Shown here: positions 57,437 to 64,000 of the stretch, one piece after another | Numbering within the stretch: position 1 is the stretch's first letter | How the letters are laid out: every line of letters begins with the position of its first letter | From: Streptomyces phaeofaciens | GTDB lineage: Bacteria > Actinomycetota > Actinomycetes > Streptomycetales > Streptomycetaceae | Assembly: GCF_014648915.1 (NCBI RefSeq) | Contig: NZ_BMSA01000001.1 | Span: 62,001-126,000, forward strand | Direction of reading: 5' to 3' | Length of the DNA: 64,000 nt | The notes under the pieces: generated by a model | The model's database searches: none | Told to the model about the DNA's origin: nothing | Seen by the model: only the letters and a program-made list of their open reading frames with translations | Made by a program: the position numbers and the translations under genes

Positions 57437-58942
57437 ATGACGGTGACAGAGGACGGCTCGGCGATCACGAGTGAGGCCGTGGACGACGTCGTGTACGGGC
57501 CCGGCATCGACCCCGAGCGGCTCGCGGTCTGCCTCGCCGTGCTGGAGGAACTCGACAAGCTCGAGGTCGACCACCCCGACGCGATCGCGGTGCGCCGGGC
57601 CACCGCCGGCGTCTACCGCACGGTGAAGCAGCGCCGCCGCCAGGAGCGCCGGGCCGCCAAGACCGCCCACGACAAGGCGGTCACCGAGGCCACCGCGACC
57701 GGCTCCGCGCAGCGCATCGACGACGAGACCGAGGGCATCCTGCCGTCCTCGGTCACCGAGGAGGGCCGGATCGCCGGGATACTCCAGCGCCCGCGCTCCT
57801 GCTACACCTGCAAGTCCCGCTACGTCGAGGTCGACTACTTCTACCACCAGCTCTGCCCGGACTGCGCCGCCGAGAACCGCGCCCGCCGCGACGCCCGCGC
57901 CGACCTCACCGGCAAGCGCGCGCTGCTCACCGGCGGCCGCGCCAAGATCGGCATGTACATCGCGCTCCGGCTGCTGCGGGACGGCGCGCACACGACGATC
58001 ACCACACGGTTCCCCAAGGACGCCATCCGTCGCTTCACGGCCATGGACGACGCGGCCGACTGGATCCACCGCCTGGAGGTCGTCGGCATCGACCTGCGCG
58101 ACCCGGCGCAGGCCGTGGCCCTCGCCGACCAGGTCGCCGAGGCGGGCCCGCTCGACATCCTGATCAACAACGCGACGCAGACCGTACGCCGGCTGCCCTC
58201 CGCCTACGCCGCGCTCGTCGACGGCGAGGGCGCCCCGCTGCCCGCCGGCGAGCTGCCCGCCCACCACGTCATCGGCGCCTTCGGCTCCGGCGCGGTGGAC
58301 GGTCTGGCCGCACTGCCCGTCGGCATCAGCGGCCTGGACGCGCAGCAGGTCGCCGACCTCGCCCTGGTCGCCGGCAACGCCAGCGTCGCCCGGCACCTCG
58401 ACGGCACCGCCATCGACGCGGGCGGCCTGGTCCCCGACGTGGTCGACACCAACACCTGGGTGCAGACCATCGAGCAGATCTCCCCGGTGGAGCTCCTCGA
58501 GACCCAGCTGTGCAACTACACGGCGCCGTTCATCCTGATCAGCAAGCTCCGCCCGGCCATGGCCGACGCCGCCCGGCGGGCGACGAGCGGGCGGGCGTAC
58601 GTCGTGAACGTCTCGGCGATGGAGGGTGTCTTCGGCCGCGGCTACAAGGGCGCGGGCCACCCGAACACGAACGCCGCCAAGGCCGCGATGAACATGGTCA
58701 CGCGGACCAGCGCCCAGGAGATGTTCGAGACCGACCGGATCCTCATGACCTCCGTCGACACCGGCTGGATCACCGACGAGCGCCCGCACTTCGACAAGCT
58801 GCGCCTCGCCGAGGAGGGCTTCCACGCCCCGCTCGACCTGGTCGACGGTGCGGCCCGGGTCTACGACCCGGTCGTGCGCGGCGAGGCGGGCGAGGACCTG
58901 TACGGCGTCTTCATGAAGGACTACGCGCCCGGCAAGTGGTGA
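57437..58942 (+). CDS. SDR-fold protein with N-terminal zinc-ribbon and altered catalytic site
   Basis: 501 residues, twice the usual size. An acidic helical start and basic coiled stretch (VKQRRRQERRAAKTAHDKAV) lead to four cysteines, C122/C125 and C140/C143, in CYTCKSRYV and QLCPDC, which should bind zinc. The Rossmann part follows with LLTGGRAKIG (about 165) and NNATQ. The catalytic position reads HPNTNAAKAAMN, so the Tyr of YxxxK is Thr, although Ser in NVSAMEG is kept. It may be a non-canonical oxidoreductase or a binding protein. It converges with and overlaps a classical SDR gene by 22 bases. Substrate unknown. Confidence 0.88.
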   Translation: MTVTEDGSAITSEAVDDVVYGPGIDPERLAVCLAVLEELDKLEVDHPDAIAVRRATAGVYRTVKQRRRQERRAAKTAHDKAVTEATATGSAQRIDDETEGILPSSVTEEGRIAGILQRPRSCYTCKSRYVEVDYFYHQLCPDCAAENRARRDARADLTGKRALLTGGRAKIGMYIALRLLRDGAHTTITTRFPKDAIRRFTAMDDAADWIHRLEVVGIDLRDPAQAVALADQVAEAGPLDILINNATQTVRRLPSAYAALVDGEGAPLPAGELPAHHVIGAFGSGAVDGLAALPVGISGLDAQQVADLALVAGNASVARHLDGTAIDAGGLVPDVVDTNTWVQTIEQISPVELLETQLCNYTAPFILISKLRPAMADAARRATSGRAYVVNVSAMEGVFGRGYKGAGHPNTNAAKAAMNMVTRTSAQEMFETDRILMTSVDTGWITDERPHFDKLRLAEEGFHAPLDLVDGAARVYDPVVRGEAGEDLYGVFMKDYAPGKW

Positions 58943-59709
58943 GGGTCCCGGGTGCGCGCCGCGCGCACCCGGGTACCGCCGTCCACCAGCAGGTCGGTGC
59001 CGGTGACCCACTCCGCCTCGGCGGAGCACAGCCACAGCACCGCCCGCGCCACGTCCGCCGGCTCGCCGATGCGGCCCAGCGGCAGGCCGGCCGCGATCTC
59101 GTCCTCTCCCGGCTCCCACACGAACCGTGCCATCTCGGTCCGTACCAGGCCGGGGGAGACCGAGTTGACCCGAACCCCCGGTCCCAGCTCGCCCGCGAGC
59201 TGCCGGGTGAGGTGCAGGAGGGCGGCCTTGCCGGTGCTGTAGGCGCCGACCCCCGGGCCGGCATGGGTCGCGCCCTCGGAGCAGATGTTGACCACGGCCC
59301 CGCCGTGCTCGCGCATCCAGCCCCGCCACGCGCACTGCACCAGCCGTAGGGGCGCCTCGACGTTCACGGTGAAGGCGTCCCGCCACAGGTCCGGGTCGGC
59401 GTCCATCAGCGGGCCGTACGGCTGGTTGGTCGCCGCGTTGTTGACCAGCACGTCCAGCCGCCCGAACGCGTGCAGGCACAGGTCGGTCAGCGCGCGGGGA
59501 TGGCCGGGATCACCGACGTCCCCGGCCAGGCCGACGCCGCCCAGCTCGGCCGCCGTCCGCCGCACCTCGTCCGCGTCCCGCGCGCTCACGCAGAGCCGCG
59601 CCCCGGCGTCCGCGAGCGCCCGGGCCACCGCCCGGCCGATCCCCCGCGTGGCGCCCGTGACGACGGCGGCCCTGCCGTGCAGCGCGGACGGTCCGTACGA
59701 CGACGTCAT
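58921..59709 (-). CDS. Short-chain dehydrogenase/reductase
   Basis: 262 residues with an intact SDR plan: cofactor motif VVTGATRGIGRA, NNAATN, catalytic Ser in NICSEG and Y-x-x-x-K in GAYSTGKAALL, and a VDGGTRV end. The Arg after strand two (SARDAD) hints at NADP, but this is weak. It acts in the cytoplasm on an unknown alcohol or ketone. The 3' end overlaps the converging zinc-ribbon SDR gene. Upstream lies a degenerate HD protein on the same strand. Confidence 0.93.
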   Translation of the reverse strand: MTSSYGPSALHGRAAVVTGATRGIGRAVARALADAGARLCVSARDADEVRRTAAELGGVGLAGDVGDPGHPRALTDLCLHAFGRLDVLVNNAATNQPYGPLMDADPDLWRDAFTVNVEAPLRLVQCAWRGWMREHGGAVVNICSEGATHAGPGVGAYSTGKAALLHLTRQLAGELGPGVRVNSVSPGLVRTEMARFVWEPGEDEIAAGLPLGRIGEPADVARAVLWLCSAEAEWVTGTDLLVDGGTRVRAARTRDPHHLPGA

Positions 59710-59734
59710 CGGCGTACGGTCTCACGGCGGACCC

Positions 59735-60187
59735 TCAATCGACAGCCCCGAGACGTGAGTTGCGCTCGGCGACCAGTTCCAGGACCGTTCGCCAGTCCTC
59801 CAGCACCCCCGCGTCGAACCCGGCGGCGCGGCCGTCCTCGTCGGCCTGGCGCAGGCGCAGCAGATCGTCGTCGGCCGGTGCGGCGAGCCAGGGGTGGAGG
59901 CGGACCAGGCGGGCCACCCGGGCGCCGAGCAGCGGTCGTACGGCCTCGGCGGCGCGCTCGGCGCGAGCCGTCGGGTCGGTGGGGCACAGCAGCTGCCCGA
60001 TGGGGTGGACCAGCCCGGCGAGCTGGAGCTCCTTGTCCGCGGGACGACTTCGGCGCAGCAGCGCGGCCGTCTGGAGCGCGTGGTCGTGAAGATCGATCCC
60101 GGGGACGGCGGAGCCCTCCGGGGTGTCCCGCACGCTCCGGCAGGCGTACAGCAGGTCCATCAGCTCCTCGACGCTGCGCAGCTCCAT
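59735..60187 (-). CDS. Degenerate HD-domain protein
   Basis: 150 residues from ATG 60187 with GGGAGGA upstream. IDLHDHALQTAALLRRSRPA followed by LQLAGLVHPIGQLLCP resembles the HD fold of PhnZ/myo-inositol-oxygenase-like proteins (E/D-H-x-LQTA ... LLHDIG). The HD pair in the second motif is HP, so a metal ligand is missing and the di-iron chemistry is doubtful. It may be a regulatory or binding remnant of the family. It lies 25 bases upstream of the SDR gene on the same strand, so the pair may be co-transcribed. Confidence 0.75.
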   Translation of the reverse strand: MELRSVEELMDLLYACRSVRDTPEGSAVPGIDLHDHALQTAALLRRSRPADKELQLAGLVHPIGQLLCPTDPTARAERAAEAVRPLLGARVARLVRLHPWLAAPADDDLLRLRQADEDGRAAGFDAGVLEDWRTVLELVAERNSRLGAVD

Positions 60188-60641
60188 GCGTCAGTCCTCC
60201 CGCGAGACAGCCGTTCGGTTCGTCAGCAGATCATGGCCTGCTTGCGACCGGGCGAACGGGACTTGAACTGCGCGACGCGCCTGCCGAGGGGTGCCCGTGT
60301 ACGCCGGACGGGTGAACCCAAGGGGTGCGTTCGTGGGGCAAAGGGTTCAATTCACCTGCGGGGACATGTGGGTGACGCGCCATGGTTACCCCAAATTTTC
60401 AGCCCTATCGAGCAGGCCCCCGCTCATTTGGTTACTCTGTAGCCGACGGACCGCAGGACGGAGTGCCACCCACACCCACCGTCCGTCTGGGACACGCCGG
60501 TTCACAACGGCCAGCTCTCCTCGGAGTCACCGGCACGACCGCGTCGCCACCGACTCCAGCCAGACCCCAGGGAGCGTTCAGCGCCGGACCGCAGACTGGC
60601 CGGCACGCCCCGAGGGTGACCCGACACATAAGGAGTGCGCG
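60188..60641. other. 454-base region with leader of a small gene
   Basis: No convincing gene until 60642. AT-rich elements near 60385-60445 (around CCAAATTTTCAGCCCTATCG and CATTTGGTTACTCTGTAG) look like the promoter zone for rightward transcription. The roughly 200 bases before the small gene include complementary GACGGA and TCCGTC segments around 60460-60485 and could fold as a structured leader. Confidence 0.5.
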
Positions 60642-60815
60642 GTGACACCGGAGAAGACGAATCGCGAGCAACGCCCCAAGGAACGCCCGGAGCGGGCCGG
60701 CCGCAGGCCCGGCGAGATCCGCAGCCTCGACGTGTGGGCCCGCTCCGCCCCGATCCGCCTGGCGGGCTACGAGGACGACCTCGCCGAGCCCCACATCCTG
60801 CCCAGCGTCGACTGA
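60642..60815 (+). CDS. 57-residue basic/acidic small protein, unknown
   Basis: GTG 60642 follows AGGAG by six bases. The first half is very basic (TPEKTNREQRPKERPERAGR), the second half is ordered and amphipathic (RSLDVWARSAPIRLAGYEDD, LAEPHILPSVD). No signal peptide, membrane span or Cys. The conserved-looking C-terminal block suggests a peptide-level function or protein interaction. It could be a RiPP-type precursor or a regulator, but no modification enzyme is adjacent. It is flanked by an HD protein and an amidase on the other strand. Confidence 0.65.
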   Translation: MTPEKTNREQRPKERPERAGRRPGEIRSLDVWARSAPIRLAGYEDDLAEPHILPSVD

Positions 60816-60904
60816 TCCCCCCGTCGGGATCCCTCGCGATCGCCCGCCGCATGGGCGTGCGCGTGCGCACGCCACGCCCATGCAGACCTGCGGGCTCTCC
60901 CCGG

Positions 60905-62248
60905 TCAGGCCGGCGGCGCCGTCCGGCGCCACGGACGCAGGTTCTCCAACTGCTCCGCCAGCCGCAGCAGTTCCCCCTCCGACCCCGGCAGCCCCACGAG
61001 CTGCACGGCGGCCGGCGCACCGGACGACAGCGTGCCGAACGGCACCGCCATCGCCGGCCAGCCGGTCAGGTTCCACGGCGGGGTCAGCGGCGAGCAGTTC
61101 GTGTTCACCAGCACATTGCGCAGCCACCCCCGCTCGTGCCACGGCTCCGACCGGGGTGAACGCCGCGCCAGCGCCGGCGTGAGCAGCACGTCGTACTCCG
61201 CGAAGAACGGCTCCAGCCGGCGCCGCAGCTCCTCCCGCGCCGTACCGCCCCGCACCCCGTTCAGAAAACGCCGGCCGATCGCCGCGTGCACCCGGGTGCG
61301 CCGGTTCAGCAGCCGCGCGTCGAGGCTCGCCGCGTCCACGGCCGTGCCCGCCGTCCAGTGCGCGAGCGAGGTGACCCCCAGCGACAGCGGGTACGCCGGG
61401 TCGGCCCGCCGCACCTGGTGCCCCGCCCGCATCAGCACCCCGGCCGCGTCCCGCGCCGCGCCCGCGTAGGGCGCGCCGACCGTGACACCGGCCAGCGGGC
61501 TGCGCACGGAGACGGCGATCCGCAGCATGCCCGGCTCCTCGGGCCGTACGGGTCCGGTGTCCGCGAGGACCGACAGCATCAGCCGCGCGTCCTCGACCGT
61601 GGTGGCCAGCGGGCCGTTCTCCGACATCCCGAACCAGTCGCCCTCGCCGATGCCCGCGGGCACCACGCCGGTGCCCGGCTTGATGGTCACCAGACCGCAG
61701 TTGGCCGCCGGTATGCGCAGCGAGCCCATGCCGTCGTTGCCCAGCGCGATCGGCACCATCCCGGCGGCCACCGCGGCCGCGCTGCCGCCGGACGAGCCGC
61801 CCGCCGTACGCGAGGTGTCCCACGGGTTGCGGGCGGTGCCGTGCACGCCCTCGGTGGTGCCGAACACGCACAATTCCGGCACGTTCGTCAGGCCCACGAC
61901 CACCGCGCCCGCCGCCCGCAGCCGGGCCACCGTGACATGGTCGGCGCCGGCCGGCGTGTCCGAGGTCGCCGCCGAGCCCACCCGCGTCGCCTCGCCCCGC
62001 ACGGCGAGATTGTCCTTGACCGCCACCGGTACCCCGGCCAGCGGCAGTTCGGCCAGGCCGGCCCGGGCGGCCACCTCGTCGGCCTCGGCGAGCGCGGCCT
62101 CGGCCCGGACCAGCCGGAACGCCCCGATCCGCCCGTCCAGCCGCTCGATCCGCGCCAGGTGCTCGGCCACCACCTCACGCGGCGTGGCCTCCTTCGCCCG
62201 TACGGCGGCGGCGATCTCGACGGCGGTCCGGCCGACCCAGCTGGTCAC
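60905..62248 (-). CDS. Amidase signature family hydrolase
   Basis: 447 residues from GTG 62248, chosen because GAGGGAG lies five bases upstream; ATG 62269 lacks a site. The Ser-cis-Ser-Lys triad is present: Lys78 in VPVAVKDN, cis-Ser about 152 in TAGGSSGGSAAAV and the nucleophile Ser176 in GNDGMGSLRIPAANCG. The usual G-S-D-x-G-G-S is G-N-D-G-M-G-S here. Such enzymes hydrolyse amides, and others serve as GatA; this one lacks gatB/C neighbours, so it is a catabolic amidase of unknown substrate. It lies downstream of a FadR-type regulator on the same strand. Confidence 0.93.
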   Translation of the reverse strand: MTSWVGRTAVEIAAAVRAKEATPREVVAEHLARIERLDGRIGAFRLVRAEAALAEADEVAARAGLAELPLAGVPVAVKDNLAVRGEATRVGSAATSDTPAGADHVTVARLRAAGAVVVGLTNVPELCVFGTTEGVHGTARNPWDTSRTAGGSSGGSAAAVAAGMVPIALGNDGMGSLRIPAANCGLVTIKPGTGVVPAGIGEGDWFGMSENGPLATTVEDARLMLSVLADTGPVRPEEPGMLRIAVSVRSPLAGVTVGAPYAGAARDAAGVLMRAGHQVRRADPAYPLSLGVTSLAHWTAGTAVDAASLDARLLNRRTRVHAAIGRRFLNGVRGGTAREELRRRLEPFFAEYDVLLTPALARRSPRSEPWHERGWLRNVLVNTNCSPLTPPWNLTGWPAMAVPFGTLSSGAPAAVQLVGLPGSEGELLRLAEQLENLRPWRRTAPPA

Positions 62249-62342
62249 GGCAGCTCCCTCGGTGTGCATGCGTTACTGGCGAGTACGTAGGGAGAACTGT
62301 GCCCCGCCGGGCGCCCCGCGTCGAGAGGCCGCCGTCAGCCGC

Positions 62343-63056
62343 TCAGGTCCCCACCCGCGCCCTGAGCCACTCCTCCACCTCGCCCACGTGAGCGGCCGCC
62401 GCTGCCCGCGCGGCCTCCGGGTCACGGGCGGCCAGCGCGCGGTGGATCGCCGCGTGTTCGCGCCGGGTACGGGCGAACGCGCCCTCCTCCTGGTGGCCGC
62501 GCCGGACCCGGGCCCGGAAGGTGCGCGAGGACAGGCCCTCCAGGATCGCCGCCAGGGTCTCGTTGCCGGCGGCGGCCGCGATCGCCCGGTGGAAGGCGAG
62601 GTCGTGGGCGAGGATCTCCTCCGGGTCGTCCGTGGCGTTCATCGCCGCCACGTGCTCCGCCACGACGGCCAGTTGCTCCGGGGTGATCCGGGCGGCGGCC
62701 AGCGCCGTCGCCGTCGACTCCAGGATCCGCCGGACCTCCAGCAGCTCCACCAGACGCGGCCCGCGCGAGAGGTCCGCGACCACCCCGAACGTCTCCAGCA
62801 GGTCCCCGGCCTCCAGCGCCGTCACATAGATCCCGGAGCCGTGCCGGGCCTCCAGCACCCCCAGCACCGTGAGCGCCCGGATCGCCTCCCGCACCGAACT
62901 TCGGGAGATGCCCAGCTGCGCCGCGAGATCACGCTCGGTCGGCAGCCGCTGGCCCGGCTCCAACAGCCCCTCGCCGATCATCGCCTTGATCCGCTCGATG
63001 GCGCGCTGCGTCACCGTGCCCCTGGGGGCGGGCCCGCTCCGCGGGGTCTCTTCCAC
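62343..63056 (-). CDS. FadR-subfamily GntR regulator
   Basis: 237 residues from GTG 63056 with AGGAGAGG upstream. The N-terminal winged helix has IGEGLLEPGQRLPTERDLAA followed by QLGISRSSVREAIRALTVLG. The C-terminal FCD helical domain keeps the metal-binding His/Asp set (AHDLAFHRAIAAAAGN, RREHAAIHRALAARD). FadR-type regulators sense small carboxylates or sugar acids and bind TNGTNNNACNA. A perfect site lies 44 bases upstream, between this gene and the divergent dehydrogenase, so it likely controls itself and that gene, perhaps the amidase too. Confidence 0.93.
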   Translation of the reverse strand: MEETPRSGPAPRGTVTQRAIERIKAMIGEGLLEPGQRLPTERDLAAQLGISRSSVREAIRALTVLGVLEARHGSGIYVTALEAGDLLETFGVVADLSRGPRLVELLEVRRILESTATALAAARITPEQLAVVAEHVAAMNATDDPEEILAHDLAFHRAIAAAAGNETLAAILEGLSSRTFRARVRRGHQEEGAFARTRREHAAIHRALAARDPEAARAAAAAHVGEVEEWLRARVGT

Positions 63057-63100
63057 GTGGCCTCTCCTGTCGCCGGTGCGCGGCAGTCTAACCGTGGAGG

Positions 63101-63111
63101 TGGTCGGACCA
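63101..63111. promoter_or_regulatory. FadR-type operator
   Basis: TGGTCGGACCA fits the FadR-subfamily consensus TNGTNNNACNA exactly and extends to a 13-base palindrome (63100-63112). A second, weaker copy (TGGTCTGATAA) lies at 63164-63174, overlapping a TTGTCG/TAAATA promoter for the dehydrogenase. Confidence 0.7.
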
Positions 63112-63217
63112 CTCGGCCCGGACACCCGGGAAAAGCATGCTGAGGGGTGTTGTCGAGAGGAAGTGGTCTGATAAATATGCGAGGCGGTACCCCGTGACCC
63201 CGGAGGGAGAAGGCTGC

Positions 63218-63973
63218 GTGAGCGACTTCGAAGGGCTGACGGCCCTGGTGACCGGCGGTGCCTCCGGCATCGGCCGGGCCACCGCGGAACTCCTGGCCGG
63301 GCGCGGTGCCCGCGTCGCCGTCCTCGACCTGGACCCGTCCGGCGTCGACAAGCCCCTGCTCGGCTATCGCGCCGACGTCGCCGACGACACCTCCGTACGG
63401 GAGGCCGTCGCGGCCGCCGTCGCCGACCTCGGCGGGCTGGACGTCCTGGTCAACAACGCGGGCATCGGCGCCCAGGGCACCGTCGAGGACAACGACGACA
63501 CCGAGTGGCACCGGGTCCTCGACGTCAACGTGGTCGGCATGGTCCGGGTGGCCCGCGCGGCCCTGCCGCATCTGCGCGCCTCCGCCCACGCGGCCGTCGT
63601 CAACACCTGCTCCATCGCCGCCACCGCGGGCCTGCCGCAGCGCGCCCTGTACAGCGCGACCAAGGGCGCGGTGTACTCGCTGACCCTCGCCATGGCCGCC
63701 GACCACGTCCGCGAGGGCATCCGCGTCAACTGCGTCAACCCCGGCACCGCCGACACCCCCTGGGTCGGCCGCCTCCTGGACGCCGCCGACGACCCGGCCG
63801 CCGAACGCGCCGCCCTGGAGGCCCGCCAGCCCACCGGCCGGCTGGTCGGCGCGGACGAGGTCGCGGGCGCCATCGCCTACCTGGCGAGCCCGCTGTCCGG
63901 CGCCACCACCGGCACCGCGCTCGCCGTCGACGGCGGGATGCAGGGCCTGCGCCTGAGGCCGGTGGGCAGGTGA
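63218..63973 (+). CDS. Short-chain dehydrogenase/reductase, FadR-linked
   Basis: 251 residues from GTG 63218 (a GTG at 63194 is also possible). SDR motifs are complete: LVTGGASGIGRATAE, LDLDPSG after strand two (Asp suggests NAD), NNAGIG, catalytic Ser in NTCSIAATAG and Tyr-x-x-x-Lys in ALYSATKGAVYS. The sequence is of the sugar-alcohol/sugar-acid or 3-ketoacyl-reductase-like group. Divergent from a FadR-type regulator with operator copies at its promoter, so probably induced by a carboxylate or sugar. The next gene overlaps its stop (GTGA), indicating an operon. Confidence 0.93.
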   Translation: MSDFEGLTALVTGGASGIGRATAELLAGRGARVAVLDLDPSGVDKPLLGYRADVADDTSVREAVAAAVADLGGLDVLVNNAGIGAQGTVEDNDDTEWHRVLDVNVVGMVRVARAALPHLRASAHAAVVNTCSIAATAGLPQRALYSATKGAVYSLTLAMAADHVREGIRVNCVNPGTADTPWVGRLLDAADDPAAERAALEARQPTGRLVGADEVAGAIAYLASPLSGATTGTALAVDGGMQGLRLRPVGR

Positions 63974-64000
63974 GCACCCTCGGCCGCAGCGGGGTCGAGG
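63970..64000 (+). CDS. Start of a probable aldo/keto reductase (cut by window edge)
   Basis: Ten codons are visible from GTG 63970, overlapping the upstream stop. STLGRSGVE matches the beginning of aldo/keto reductases of the L-fucose/D-threo-aldose dehydrogenase type (LGRSGV). A role in the same sugar pathway as the upstream dehydrogenase is plausible. With so few residues this is a guess. Confidence 0.45.
   Translation, partial: MSTLGRSGVE

Noticed and set aside
60310..60360. A tRNA-like T-arm around GGGTTCAATTC.
   Set aside because: The five-pair T-stem does not form, and no acceptor stem or anticodon arm fits on either strand.

Overview
This window is high-GC (roughly 70 % or more by eye) chromosomal DNA from an actinomycete, almost certainly a Streptomyces. 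The signs are GTG starts and GTGA/ATGA start-stop overlaps, G/C at nearly all third codon positions, LAL-type LuxR regulators, PknB-type kinases, a monomeric isocitrate dehydrogenase, GlgM/GlgC and WS/DGAT genes. I see no tRNA, rRNA, IS element, prophage or CRISPR array, so it reads as ordinary arm or core-flank chromosome rich in regulatory and accessory loci.

Layout: 1-4.3 kb holds four luciferase-like flavin monooxygenases in one tight operon, the first cut by the window edge. 4.4-7.3 kb has an astacin-like metallopeptidase divergent from a LAL regulator. 7.4-13 kb carries a TPR-CHAT protease-like protein, a cytoplasmic subtilisin, an ECF-type sigma factor and a small acidic protein; this is my best candidate for an uncharacterised proteolytic signalling or conflict system. 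13-19 kb has N-formylglutamate amidohydrolase, isocitrate dehydrogenase, a secreted M1 peptidase and an MscS channel. 19-22 kb has a flippase-like membrane protein divergent from an ABC exporter whose promoter carries a convincing SoxR box. 22-31.8 kb has a WD40 protein, a second LAL regulator, and a three-gene operon of a lipoprotein plus two receptor kinases whose outer domains look like amino-acid-binding proteins.

32-38.4 kb is a self-contained PQQ island: two tandemly duplicated exported PQQ-type sugar dehydrogenases followed by pqqA, pqqB, pqqC, pqqD and pqqE, with the precursor-peptide gene clearly visible. Cofactor and apo-enzymes are therefore probably co-expressed. 38.4-42.2 kb is a molybdate locus (modA, modB, modC, a TOBE regulator and a small molybdopterin-binding protein). 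42.3-46.3 kb is a glycoside-use locus (GH3, MFS transporter, divergent TetR). 46.4-48.2 kb contains panD, an acetyltransferase, a racemase-like gene and a polyproline microprotein. 48.3-53.4 kb has gnd, a LysM/M23 cell-wall hydrolase, a DMT transporter and a FhuF-type iron reductase.

53.4-57.3 kb joins glgM and glgC (ADP-glucose to maltose-1-phosphate and glycogen) with a WS/DGAT acyltransferase, so carbon-storage genes lie side by side. 57.4-64 kb has three short-chain dehydrogenases (one with a zinc-ribbon and no catalytic Tyr), a degenerate HD protein, a 57-codon small gene with a long leader, an amidase, and a FadR-type regulator with a perfect operator in front of a divergent dehydrogenase. 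The right edge cuts a probable aldo/keto reductase.
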